A stretch of DNA of 41,924 bases from Mnemiopsis leidyi (lineage: Eukaryota; Ctenophora; Tentaculata; Lobata; Bolinopsidae). Location of the stretch: assembly GCA_000226015.1 (NCBI GenBank), contig JH153308.1, positions 3,289 through 45,212 on the forward strand. Reading direction: 5' to 3'. The notes beneath the pieces were generated by a model. The model made no database searches and was not told the origin of the DNA. It worked only from the letters and a program-made list of their open reading frames with translations. This document shows, piece after piece, positions 1 to 11,100 of the stretch. The position numbers and the translations under genes were made by a program. The first letter of the stretch is position 1, and every line of letters begins with the position of its first letter.

Positions 1-468
1 TCTTTACTTCTCAAGAAGTAAAGAATTCTACAAATGTTTTAAGCTTTAAAATGGGTTTAGAGAGTTTTTAAGAAGGAAATGATCTCTAAAAATTTAGTAA
101 ATGTTCTTCACTTTTGGAATGTGTCCAATGAAGTTTTAGGAAGAATTGAAGGACCAAGTTATTTCAGTAACAAAGAAATACATAATGAGTATCTTCTGTT
201 CCATCCCATTGTGGCAAAAAATCGATTTATTAATCTTAGTTCTACTGGAAAGTATAGTTGTTTTTTTTTCGTTTTTGTGATTTTAATTGTGGATGGAAAA
301 GTTGTAGGGTTTTCTATCATTTTCCATTTAGTGCCTTGACATTTTTAATAGATATGTGTGATGATGTAATGTCATAATTATTACTTACTTACTTACTTAC
401 TAATAGATTAAACTTTATTAAAATTCACTCGGGTACAAACAAAATTTAAAACACAACCATGGACACAG
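1..468. other. No gene recognised
   Basis: AT-rich DNA. A plus-strand open frame at 79-339 (86 codons, hydrophobic end) resembles no family I know and has no splice partners, so it is not called. A short TTAC microsatellite lies at about 381-402. Confidence 0.5.
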
Positions 469-657
469 TCAGTCATCTTCATCATCTGAGCCCTCGCTGA
501 ATTTAATCTCACTGTCCTCATCTTCAGAATTACCTATGAGAATACTCATGTCATCTCCCGATTCCTCGTCTGAGTCTCGAGGGTTTCTCTCCAGGCTATT
601 GATTGAAGCTTGCAAGTAAATCCTCCAATTCCTTGTCGTTAACGGTAACTTCATCAC
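469..657 (-). other. Acidic open frame beside the hAT remnant
   Basis: A 62-codon minus-strand frame that begins at a GTG, so it is an open stretch rather than a proven protein. Its second half is very rich in Asp, Glu and Ser (for example DSDEESGDD and EGSDDEDD). It lies just downstream, in minus-strand sense, of the hAT transposase fragment and could be part of the same element or an unrelated relic. I do not recognise it. Confidence 0.2.
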
Positions 658-694
658 TTAAACGCTACAAGCACACAGCAATCTCGCCGTTAAA

Positions 695-1144
695 TTAGGC
701 GAGATAAGCGAGCAGATAAGAACAAACGAAATCAAATGTGTGTGGCGTGGTATTGAGTGGGCGGAAATCCGCAGGTGGAGATTCCAGATTGTTAAGGTCG
801 TAGTTAAGTGCCCTCAGATTATATTTTAAGAACAAATTCATTTCAAGATTGTCGGGCTTGAGCCGCACTCTGTTGTCCCCAACAACATTTTTTGCCACCT
901 TGAAGGCACTTTCACTGGCCACAGTGGATGGCGGTGGGCAGAGGTAAACCCTCACAAGTTTACTCAAATTAGGATACAGTTTATGGTTTCTGTGCCAAAA
1001 CTCAAGAGGATCCACTATCTGTGGTGAGAGCTTTTCCTTCATATACCTTGTAATCTCCTCTCTTATCACGTTATTGGGATAACCAAAGTCATAAGCCACC
1101 GTCGCAATGTATCTTAAAATAAAGGCTATTATCTTATCGCACAA
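695..1144 (-). mobile_element. hAT-family transposase remnant (C-terminal dimerisation region)
   Basis: The 149-codon minus-strand frame carries the hallmark hAT C-terminal dimerisation pattern: DPLEFWHRNHKLYPNL, then LVRVYLCPPPSTVASE, then a stretch ending in RLKPDNLEMNLFLKYNL. This matches the ZBED-type arrangement of W, P-x-L, P-x-x-S-x-x-S-E and R-x-x-L-x-P residues. hAT transposases are cut-and-paste enzymes. Only the C-terminal part is visible; no BED zinc finger or first catalytic Asp is seen upstream (higher coordinates). The frame opens at TTG after a possible acceptor, so it is either one exon or a truncated copy. It is most likely a dead element, though a domesticated host gene with remote exons cannot be excluded. 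Confidence 0.75.
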
Positions 1145-1310
1145 CTGTCTAGGACAAAGTTATTACACATTACAATTGAAAAATCAAGTAAGTCCATGGT
1201 GCTATGATGATATCTCAATTTGAAGTTCCAGTATTGATATCATTCAATTACGGCTAATTGGTTTTCATATGTTTTTTTAAATGTTGAACACGAAGTTAAT
1301 TTAAGTTTAA

Positions 1311-1619
<309 letters not shown>

Positions 1620-2863
1620 TGACAATTTCAACATGGACAAAATATCGTCTTGCTAATCCGACTTTACATTTAAACCAGCCTACTCATAAACCTCCTCACT
1701 GGTCATTCTCTTTCCAGTACTGACTCCTGATAATTAGGCAGCACAACCCTGCCTTAGTTGATTGTGAGAACGAGTTAAGACCATCAAGCCCTTTGGCATT
1801 AATTCAGTCGATCCTTTTGGTATTCCTTTACTAGATATTTAAGTTTTTCCCTTTTCGAGCAGGTGCTAGTATAATCACTACTAGTTGGGGCCTAACGACC
1901 CCCTCCACCGATGTGCCTTGGCCTTTTGTGAGACAGCTTCTCTGAGCATTTTGATTGTATGAGCCTCCTTTACATTTTTAGGATTTTAGAGTTTTTACAT
2001 TTTTCACCCAGACTAATTTGCTATATTTTCAATAGGTACTGATGATGTCAATTACGAAAGTACTCTACCTCCTTATGTTGATGATATAATTTGAATTTCC
2101 TTACAATCCATCGCTTGTCTGACTGTTTTGGGAAAATTTTTCATTCAGTGAGAACGAGTATTTTGGAATTTCAATTGTGAGAAATTAGAGACTGAAATTA
2201 GTAAATTTTCCATAAATTTGTGTTCTAATGGGTAGATGTAGAAATGTAACTTAAGGTAGGTTTTCTAATAGTAGTACACATTAGGTAGTGACAGGTAGTT
2301 TTTTATTGTAATTTTGAAGGTGATTGGACTACTTATTTACTTATTTATTAAAGTTTTGAGAGTGTTTTAATTAAATTTACCAGATTTATGATTTAATAAA
2401 GATTTACCATTTTTTACCATTTGCATAATTGATTTACTAGTATAAAGAAGTTCCTTGAATATTGATAGAGAATGCTCCATAAAAAACTTTTGATACTGTA
2501 GGTCATCACTTTAGCTTAAATTCTACCAAAATTCTAGAGCAATGTAAAATTCAAGTCTACAAAGATACAGTTATAATTAGGTTGCCTTGGCATGATCAAA
2601 ACTGTCCCTAGGCTGCCGTTGTGGTGTGTACAAAAGCGAATAGCAAGTGCACCTCTGTACCCCGGCAACCTAAACATGTTAAACAGGCAAAGTGGTGATC
2701 ATACACGATAATAATGCTCCTCTTTCCGATTTGTTATATCGAATGTTTTCTTCTGTACAATGGTACGAAACATATTATTTTGTTTTCTTCATTATTTTGT
2801 TTTCTTCATTACCAATTTTAATGATGAATAGTTTGTAGTAAAATTGCACTTTAGCATGAGCAA
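1620..2863. other. Intergenic, no gene recognised
   Basis: AT-rich sequence without a convincing exon. A 9-base inverted pair (TAGGTTGCC and GGCAACCTA) about 100 bases apart near 2579-2680 may mark a small mobile-element relic. Any non-coding first exon of the downstream AGPS gene would lie here or within the SINE-containing stretch that follows. Confidence 0.5.
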
Positions 2864-2995
2864 TTATTTGTATTTGTATTTGTTACACCTGTACCCAGGC
2901 TTTTACAGTTACACTGAAGGGGCTCCTGGAAGATTCTAGATCTTTTAACGGAGACCCTCCTCATTTAACCCTCAATCACGGTTTCCCGGTCATTC
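2864..2995 (-). repeat. tRNA-type SINE, copy A (3' part)
   Basis: Read on the minus strand, this matches the 3' part of the SINE at 31085-31370. Shared landmarks in order are ACCGGGAAACCGTGATTGAG, a CTCCGTTAAAAGATCTAGAA block, GGTACAGGTGTAACAAATAC, and a tail of AAATAC units. The tRNA-like head is not visible, as expected for a 5'-truncated copy. Confidence 0.7.
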
Positions 2996-3258
2996 ATTAA
3001 TTGGGATTCGGAATTGTTTGCTAGGAGAAGCAACAGATTCAGGCCCAAGCCAGTGGCAGGGAGTAGCAATTTCAGAATTTTTGAGGCAAACTTCAATCTT
3101 ATCGTAAATCCTGGCCTATAGCAGAAGTTTTACGTAATTCATTAATTTCTTTGTATAAACAGAGTTAAAAAGAAATTGATTTGCATCAAAAATATATTTA
3201 TTCGGGTCTAAATAATATTTTTAATGTAGACAATATGTTTTTGGTAATTGTATTTAAA

Positions 3259-3269
3259 TTCTTTTACAG
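3259..3269 (+). promoter_or_regulatory. 3' splice acceptor just upstream of the AGPS start codon
   Basis: TTCTTTTACAG ends at 3269, six bases before the ATG at 3276. The frame is open through the acceptor in phase 0 (codons GAA AGT ATG). It is therefore the end of a 5' intron, a trans-splice acceptor, or a junction with an upstream coding exon that would add N-terminal residues. Confidence 0.65.
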
Positions 3270-3275
3270 GAAAGT

Positions 3276-5069
3276 ATGGATAACGAACAAAAAGCTTTTC
3301 CAATGAAGAGGCAAGAGCAGCTCAAATGGAATGGTTGGGGTTACCGTGACTCAAAGTTTGAATATCATGCTGAAACAGATTGTTGCTCTTTTTCAGGGAA
3401 CCGTTATCCTATGGCGGGTACTACAATGCCATACCTTTTTAAGTGGTTTCGGGAATCTTTGGGTGCAAAAGTTGGTGATTATACACCCCCTCAGCCTCTA
3501 GATTTGTCAAAAATTCCACCACCCATAAGATGCCCAGAGTTTTTGGAGAAAGCAAAACCGTGGTGCAAGTTTTTGACTGAAGATCCTGAGGACAGGCTCA
3601 TGCACGGCCATGGCCATTTATGTGAGGAAATTTTCATGCTGAGAAACAATTTGTACTATGATAAGCGTATACCCGACCTTGTTGTCTATCCATCATCTCA
3701 TAGCGATGTTGTCGAACTTGTAAAACTAGCAGCCAAATATAATGTTGTGCTTATTCCTATGGGTGGAGGAACATCAGTATCTGGTGCACTGATTTGCCCT
3801 GAAGAGGAGACTAGGAGTATTGTTTCTCTTGATATGACTGAAATGAATCGCATCCACTGGATCGATCCTGAAAATCTTATGGCACATATTGAGGCAGGAA
3901 TTATTGGACAAGATTTGGAAAAGAAGCTCGAGCGAGAAGGATATACTACTGGCCATCAACCTGATTCTCTAGAATTTAGCTCTCTTGGTGGATGGGTTGC
4001 TACAAGGGCCAGTGGCATGAAAAAGAATGTCTACGGAAACATTGAGGACATGGTTGTTCGTATAAAGATGGTAACTGCAAAGGGCACCATTGAAAAGAGC
4101 TGCCAAGTCCCAAGAATCAGTGCTGGTCCAGATGTTCATGAATTTATTCTTGGATCTGAAGGTACGCTAGGAGTCATTACTGAAGTTACTCTTAAGATAA
4201 AACCTCTTCCTGAATGCACACGTTATGGATCTATAATATTCCCAGATTTTGAAAAAGGGATTAAGTTCATGCAAGAGGTTTCTAGGAAAAAAGTGTATCC
4301 TGCATCGATAAGACTCATGGATAATGCCCAGCTAAGATTTGGTTTATCTTTAAAACCAGAAAAGGGTCTTATTGAGAGGTTTACTGATCACATAAAACAA
4401 ATGTACATTACTCGTCTCAGAGGCTTCAATCCTGAAAAAATTGCTCTATGCACAGTTGTTTTTGAAGGTTCAACTGATAGAGTCACTAAGGAACAGTCTG
4501 ATATCTATGAAATTGGTGCTCAGTTTGGTGGAATTCCTGCTGGTGAGGAGAATGGAAAAAATGGTTACCTCCTCACCTTTTCGATTGCTTACTTGAGGGA
4601 CTTGGGAATGAATTTTGGGTACATGGCAGAAAGTTTTGAAACTTCAGTTCCATGGGATCGTGTTAGTGATCTTATAAAAAACGTTAAACAGCGAATTGTT
4701 TCTCTTTGTAAAGATCTAGGAGTGAGAAATGTACCTTACAGTGCTGCTCGTGTAACACAGTGCTATGATACTGGAGCCTGCTGTTATTTCTATTTTGGAT
4801 TTTACGCTGGGGATCTTCCAAACCCTTTAGAGGTTTACACTATCTTAGAAACTTCAGCCAGGGAAGAAGTTCTCGCTAATGGAGGAAGTGTCTCACATCA
4901 TCATGGCATTGGAAAAGTTCGGGCTCAATATCTGGAGGACACTATCTCAACTGCCGGAAAGCAGGCTCTTTTAGCTGTAAAACATGGGCTGGACCCTCAA
5001 AACATATTTGGATGTGGTAACCTCACTGGTGTTGTCGGACCTACTGGGGCATTGAAATCTAAACTATAG
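3276..5069 (+). CDS. AGPS: Alkyldihydroxyacetonephosphate synthase (AGPS), single exon, C-terminal SKL
   Basis: Predicted 597 aa. AGPS replaces the acyl chain of acyl-DHAP with a fatty alcohol, the ether-bond step of plasmalogen synthesis inside peroxisomes. The match to animal AGPS runs end to end. KRQEQLKWNGWGYRDSKFEY (11-30) is the conserved N-terminal block. The PCMH-type FAD domain has PMGGGTSVSG (161-170), DSLEFSSLGGW (230-240) and GSEGTLGVITE (293-303). The C-terminal part holds RVTQ (492-495), YFYFGF near 504-509, and the catalytic triple His in SHHHGIGK (541-543 are HHH). The protein ends in SKL (595-597), a canonical PTS1. No PTS2 nonapeptide is visible at the N-terminus, where vertebrate AGPS carries one. 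The whole CDS is one exon, whereas the human gene has many introns. An acceptor lies just upstream, so an extra N-terminal exon cannot be excluded. Confidence 0.95.
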   Translation: MDNEQKAFPMKRQEQLKWNGWGYRDSKFEYHAETDCCSFSGNRYPMAGTTMPYLFKWFRESLGAKVGDYTPPQPLDLSKIPPPIRCPEFLEKAKPWCKFLTEDPEDRLMHGHGHLCEEIFMLRNNLYYDKRIPDLVVYPSSHSDVVELVKLAAKYNVVLIPMGGGTSVSGALICPEEETRSIVSLDMTEMNRIHWIDPENLMAHIEAGIIGQDLEKKLEREGYTTGHQPDSLEFSSLGGWVATRASGMKKNVYGNIEDMVVRIKMVTAKGTIEKSCQVPRISAGPDVHEFILGSEGTLGVITEVTLKIKPLPECTRYGSIIFPDFEKGIKFMQEVSRKKVYPASIRLMDNAQLRFGLSLKPEKGLIERFTDHIKQMYITRLRGFNPEKIALCTVVFEGSTDRVTKEQSDIYEIGAQFGGIPAGEENGKNGYLLTFSIAYLRDLGMNFGYMAESFETSVPWDRVSDLIKNVKQRIVSLCKDLGVRNVPYSAARVTQCYDTGACCYFYFGFYAGDLPNPLEVYTILETSAREEVLANGGSVSHHHGIGKVRAQYLEDTISTAGKQALLAVKHGLDPQNIFGCGNLTGVVGPTGALKSKL

Positions 5070-5504
5070 CTTGTTTACAATTTATAGGATCGACAGGAAC
5101 TAGATCAAGGATTGTGTTATTGAAAGTTTAAGTTTCTTGAAGTTGCTTTGTCTACTGGATTATGGATTGTAGACCAATTCCTTATCCTTCTTGAAGTAGG
5201 CACAACGTGCATACATTTTTACTTATTGATTTGAGGTAATTGCTGGCATTATAAACTCATGTATGATGATTTGTGAAGTTGACTGTGTAGATTCATTTTT
5301 CTAATTGTAGCTAAGCAGTGATATAAATGTTTACTACATAATCAATGGTTTTTTAAATGGTCCTCTAAATAGTCGTTCAATAACTTTTATAGAGATGGGG
5401 ATAAGTTTGAGGTCGTGCATCATAATCCCTTAAACAACCTTAGTACCTAATCAACTAAATTGTTCGGGGCATTAAAGTTCATAAACATTAACTATATAGC
5501 GTAC

Positions 5505-5510
5505 AATAAA
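5505..5510 (+). promoter_or_regulatory. Candidate polyadenylation signal for AGPS
   Basis: AATAAA about 435 bases downstream of the AGPS stop codon. It is a motif match only; AATAAA is common in AT-rich DNA. Confidence 0.35.
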
Positions 5511-6451
5511 ATTGTAAATAAGCAATTATGAACTATAAAAACAGGAAATGGTCATTGTTAATAGTTAGTTTAAATAATGACAGTATACTTGGCTCAACTT
5601 TTGAATATACCTTCAGCTATGTAATGCAACTATGCAGTATTTATTTTTCAGAGAATGCTCACTTTGCACATAAGTGATCACTACGTCTAAAATTTGTAAA
5701 TTTTTTCTGGGAAAATCTTATATTCAACTTAACCTTGGCTAGATATCAGGTTGGCCCCGGCCAAATTTAACTGAAATCGGCCAATATTCTTGTATATACT
5801 GAAATTGATCAAACCTGTCTATTTTAAATTTCTTATCGGTCATCTGGTAAATTAAAATAGCTATGTACGAAGATTTTATAGCAATTTTTATGAGACTCCT
5901 TTAATATCCTTTTTGTAGGCTAGTGTTATTCTATAATACAATCCCACTACGATTTGTTACAGATCTCTTCACTGAAGGTGACGTTTGCAACACTGTGGCC
6001 CCCTAACTTGTTTTAAGAAACTTTTTCAGAATGTGACCCTTTTTTCATACCCCATTTTTATGAATGTGGGTATTTTTGATCTTTTGAGTTTTGATATTAA
6101 TGTACGTATGTATTTATGAGTTTATTGAGGAACTATGATAGGTTTTAAAGCGGTAATATGTATGCATGATGAGCCCTCATAAATTGAGCGCTTTTCATTT
6201 TGTTGAATCAAACATTTTATTGTGTCTATATTTGGAATTTTGTTATTTGATGGAAAAATGCAAAGCAATTTTTAATGTTAAATCGAAGATTTTACTTTGT
6301 CGCAAGTTTTATCCTAACCTTAAACTTATTCTCTTATTCAATTAATTGATTTCATGCCACTGTCATGAACCAGTAGTTTCAAGTTCAAACCTTTAAGATC
6401 TGGTAATTAAGAATAACACGTTACATTTTTAGCAAGGCGTTTGATTGATGT
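5511..6451. other. Intergenic between AGPS and the NAA80-like gene
   Basis: AT-rich, no exon or repeat family recognised. A pyrimidine-rich acceptor (TTACATTTTTAG, ending 6432) precedes the start codon of the next gene by 19 bases. Confidence 0.5.
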
Positions 6452-7258
6452 ATGTACTTTTTCCCTCTACATGAAAACACAAAATTGGTAGATGAGACTT
6501 GCATCTTGCTCGATACCTGTTGGCCTAAAAACAGATTTGCTCGGAGACGAAAGTTGATATCATCGCCATGCACCGACTTGCCTGTATCTATTGCAATGGT
6601 AAGTTGATATGTTTTGCTGTGACTATGGTTGGTATAGGGCCGACAATTGTCACAATATATCCTTGTAGCACCTGTTTCCTTTAATAACGTGGTATAATTC
6701 TCCTCAGGTTAAAGATGAAGCTGTGATAGGACACTACCGATTAAGTGAAAGTCTTGAGAACGAGAAGTGGTGTGTTGTTGAGTCAGTTATCATTTCTTCA
6801 CAGCATCGAGGTCTAGGTAAACATAATTATCATTTCGTCAGTCTATTCAGGAATCAGGCGCATGTACTGTAAACACAAAACTATTTTGTTATCAAACAGA
6901 CTAAGTTATAGATTTCTATACTCTGAAAACCCATGAAAAAGTTGTGGAGATATAGCCGCTCTGAGTCTAGCTAATACAGCACATGCAATATATTAATCTT
7001 TACGTCGCAGGACTGGGTTTGAAGCTGATGAGACACTGTTTGGAGCTAGCTGCTAGCCTATCTATGGAGGAAATATTTCTTTCTACCAAGGACAAGATGG
7101 GTTTTTACGCCAAAGTGGGGTTTGTGGAGAGCTTTCCTGTGTCCATCCTGTCAAAAGTTAATCTAATGTTTCGTGGAAAACACTTTCTTGATAAATCTCA
7201 GACGAAGACTCCGGGGGTTACCTGGATGAGTCTAAAATTAAATGATGATCACTGTTAA
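6452..7258 (+). CDS. NAA80: NAA80-like actin N-terminal acetyltransferase
   Basis: Three exons: 6452-6598, 6708-6816 and 7011-7258, with phases 0 and 1 at the junctions, giving 167 aa. GNAT-fold enzyme; animal NAA80 (NAT6) acetylates the processed N-terminus of actin in the cytosol. DTCWPKNRFARRRKL (about residues 26-40) matches the family's Q-W-P-R-S-R segment. VIGHYRL (55-61) is beta-4, VVESVIISSQHRGLG (72-86) holds the acetyl-CoA loop Q81-HRGLG86, and FYAKVGF (117-123) is the usual GNAT C-terminal motif. The ATG at 6452 is the first after an in-frame TGA. The polyproline loop that vertebrate NAA80 uses for profilin is absent, making the protein much shorter than the human one. A different small GNAT is possible, but the WP-x-(S/N)-R segment favours NAA80. 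Confidence 0.85.
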
Positions 7259-7369
7259 AGCTTATTATTTATATTACTTGCAGCTCTTGATGAGTTGTTA
7301 CTTTTTGGCCGACCGTCAATTTATGATGTTTGCATTAGTGTTCATTCTAGGTATTAGGTAAGTATATTT

Positions 7370-7400
7370 TTAGGCCGCAGATTTCAAATCTGTGGCCTAA
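7370..7400 (+). repeat. Perfect-looking hairpin in the NAA80-like 3'UTR
   Basis: TTAGGCCGCAGATTT followed by CAAATCTGTGGCCTAA. The arms pair over about 15 bases with one G-T position and almost no loop. It lies 112 bases past the stop codon and upstream of AATAAA at 7458, so it is probably transcribed. Confidence 0.7.
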
Positions 7401-7457
7401 AACTGTTAAGTCTGTCAGTTAGCCTTTTCTGTAAGGGATGTTAGCGAGTGCCTATCT

Positions 7458-7463
7458 AATAAA
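7458..7463 (+). promoter_or_regulatory. Candidate polyadenylation signal for the NAA80-like gene
   Basis: AATAAA 200 bases beyond the stop codon. Motif match only. Confidence 0.4.
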
Positions 7464-8106
7464 ATCATGACATTTGCACACCTTCAATAGATCTGAGCAG
7501 CTATTGCTAATCCAATGACTGTTACGTATTGCATTTAACTTATTCAAGTCTTGGTAATACATTGCGTTTACTATTATGTGTGGCAACGTTTTGTATCGAT
7601 GTAGGAGTTACATCTGTGTTTAGATTGTGTTCAATGAGGAAGCTGAGTTATAGTTGTGATTATATTGGGAACAATGGGAACCTGACTGGTATTACACCAT
7701 TCTGATTTTATATAAGCTTTTTAATGTTCTTAATAATCTGTGTTTTATAGTGTAAATACCATCCAATTATGTGATCTTATTTATCATTATGATGATAATA
7801 TGTTATAATGCTATTTTATTGCTTTTTCATCTTGAATCGAAGTGTTGTCTATCTTCACTCAACAATTTTTATCAACCGCATTAGTTATGGGCAAATGTGC
7901 TTGCCAATTTCGTTAAATCGATAACTTCAAAAATAAACCTCAATCTAACAGAAATAACAGAGTACCAGTTAACACCTTTATCAGTAAAATCAGATTTCCC
8001 TTTAGAGCGACTATTACACCTCAGAATGTAGCCAGTGTAAAAGGACCGCCCCCACTCACGCACACACGCACACACGAAATGTAGCCCAGCCCCAGTAGTG
8101 TAGTAG

Positions 8107-11100
8107 ATGAGTGAAAACCCGCACCACTGGGTTGCTGCTGTTGCTATAGTTAACTTTGACCTTGAGCTTGGACAAAGCATCGAACATGTGGAGCCGGCTT
8201 CTTTCCTCCTTACCGAACAGGAGAGACTCAACATCTGTTATCTCGCCTTTCCTGACTCCAACTCAGGTTAAATATACTGGTGTATTCTCTTCGTTTAACT
8301 TACGTAGTCCGATAAAAGTCTATTGCTTTTCCAAAATCACACAGTAAAGTCATTGATCTGTATTGTTGATGCTTTAAATCTAACTGAAGACTCGGTGTCT
8401 GCCCGGCCCGATCTTGTAAACATGCATCACAGCACTGTAGTGAGTGACGTGTGTTGTGTAAGTTTGGTCTAAATCGTGCAGTATAGCAGTTGTCAGTGAC
8501 TTTGTATACACAGACTTGGAATCTGTACTGTGCTTGAATACTACAAATAAATATTGAGGACACAGTATGAACTTAATTATCTGTACTGTGCTTGAATACT
8601 ATAAACAAATATTGAGGATACAGAATAAACTTGATTAACAATTATCTGTTATCTCTTGCCCAAATGGCTTTTCATTTGGTATAAAATATGAAAATATATT
8701 TAGGGGTAGATTGGGAAGACCAAGAATGAACTTGTTATCTGTTTTAAGAAGGGATTTCAGTAGCAGAAATTGACTTATAGAGAACTTCAGTGAGTTTAGC
8801 AGCATGTAACAGATGTTGGAAAAACTTGTTTTCCGGGTACAGTTTGCCACGTAAAGGTATTTATTGAAAACATTTTTGTTGGCAAGATCCTGTTTTATAA
8901 CAATAATAACTCTTCAGGATGTTCGGGAGACACGTGTTATCACTTCCGGATAAGGAAAGAATACAACGTTACTAAGGAACGAGATGATATAGGTTCTAGA
9001 GATAGTCACTTCTACTACGGCTATGTTTTCTTCAGGTTAGACTCGATAAGAGATTGAGATGAAAAAGTAGCTGTAAGATATTAATGTGGTGGAAATCTTA
9101 TTTCACTGATGATAAGTTTAAAATGAAAATCATATGATTTAACTTAAAACATTACTCTTCAGACAAACTAAAGGCGAACAATTTAAGCGAGGCTACTTCC
9201 AAAAGTCCTTCGTTCTCCTCACAAGGAAGCCCTACATAAACCTTTACTCCAACATTGTGCAGATCATGGCACCCCAGTATTTCGAGTCCGGTAAAGTGGC
9301 TATAGAGGTGGCCATGCACAACTTTACGTGTTGGGAACCGATAGTTCCGGGAAAAAGTTACCAAGTCCCTTTACTTGGCCAGGTCGGTACAATTCTCGCT
9401 GCTTTAACAGTGCTTAATTGGAATTTTTTCAATATGACGTTTTGCTTATTTTGACAATTTTTGCCTTATTGTGACAATCGACTAGCAATTTACAGGCTAT
9501 CTTTTTGACATTAACCTGGGACTTTTCAAGCACTCTACAGTCTACAAAGTAAACCCCCGTCAGGTGTTATCGTTCCACATCCCCTCTGTAAAAGACAAGA
9601 CGCAGAACAAGACGAGTGAGTTTCCCGGTCACGTGCTCGCTCCAAAACCGGTCGTGTTGCGGTCCATCGTGGAGAGTGACGTATACAACACTCTTCGACC
9701 TTTACTTCCTCACATAGGTCGGTGTTTTATTTGTTGTTAAGTGTAACTGATATCTGTTGAAATGTGTCGCTATGTGTTGTTACGTGTAGTTATTATGTGT
9801 TGTTACTTGTCGTTATGTGTTGTCAAGTGTTGTGTCGTGTCGTGTGTTATCTGATGTTATCTGTTGTTACATGTTGTTACTCAAGCTCTCGGAACCATGC
9901 CTTCCCCATTATACCTTAAATATACTGCTGTTTAATTAAGGACTTTAACTTCAGGCATAGTGTGGGAGCTGGTACTGATGAGTGAGCCTATCGTGGTGTT
10001 TGGACCCAGCCCCTCTGCTACTTCAGCTCTTGTTCAGACTTTAGTTAGTCTCACTGCCCCACTCAGGTGTGTTGACAACCCACAACGTAGTCCAGCCTGC
10101 TGTATGAGGTCTATAACACACTGTGTGTACACAGTATGTACAACAGTACACAGTACAACAGTACACAGGACAGTGTACACAGTACACAGTACACAGTACA
10201 AAGTACAACACTAGTTAGTACACAGTACAACAGTACAACAGTACAACAGTACAACAATACACAGTACAACAGTACACAGTACACAGTACACAGTACAGCA
10301 GTACACAGTACACAGTACACAGTACAACAGTGCTACACTTTCTCAATTTACACACCGCTCAAGTCAGTACATTTTATCCACCTCCCTTTACTACTAGACT
10401 ACTGCTTATATACTCTTGTACTCCGCTACCATATTTAGTACTTATGATATTGTGCACCGTACTCAAGACCGCACCTTCCCTCGGCGTCTCTACTTTCAAT
10501 TGGGAAGTTAAAATGTGCGATGTGGACCGTCTACCCGGAATGTTGATGAGATAAGAAATGCAATATGTTTCCAAATTTTCGATTTCAAGTTTCGCAGCAC
10601 TCTAATTTTGATGTTCGGTGTCAGATATATTAATGTAAATAGTTTGGATTATGTACTTATTTAACATAATATATATTATGGTAAATTAGTACATAATCCA
10701 AACTATTTACATGAAACATTTATGTAGATAATGCCGCTAATCCAAAACCGTCCAGAAGTAGTTAAATTTTGCTCGAACGAGTTGTATGAAATTTGTGGGA
10801 TGAGACTCCGTCTGTGCAAAAATTGATTACATTTGGTAAATGGTAACCGCTTTAATAAGCTTAACGCGTCAAAATACGTGCTGCGTACCGGAATATTACT
10901 GCCCAGCCAAAGTACAAAAATAAATCAAATTACTGGCCACACTCCAAATTTCCCTGTTATTAGAAATAGATGTTTAATTACATGAAAACAAAGCAGTTAA
11001 AGCCAAATATAACTAAAATAAAGCTTGCGCTTGCACTACAACTTTACAGACTACAGAGATTAGAATCTTTGGTCGGTATCCCCAAAGGAAATCTTACTAC

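Larger units (their letters stand above)
7259..8106. other. Intergenic between NAA80-like gene and DENND6
   Basis: No exon recognised. It contains the 3'UTR hairpin and polyadenylation signal listed separately, and an AC-rich stretch near 8055-8075. A minus-strand open frame at 7881-8234 overlaps DENND6 exon 1 and is a shadow. Confidence 0.5.

Noticed and set aside
79..339. 86-codon plus-strand frame at the left edge
   Set aside because: No recognisable family, no splice context and an AT-rich composition; insufficient to call a gene.
3774..3959. Minus-strand frame inside AGPS
   Set aside because: Antisense shadow of the AGPS coding sequence.
10111..10438. Frames with Tyr-Cys-Val or Gln-Tyr-Asn-Ser repeats
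   Set aside because: Both strands of the GTACACAGTACAACA microsatellite in DENND6 intron 5.
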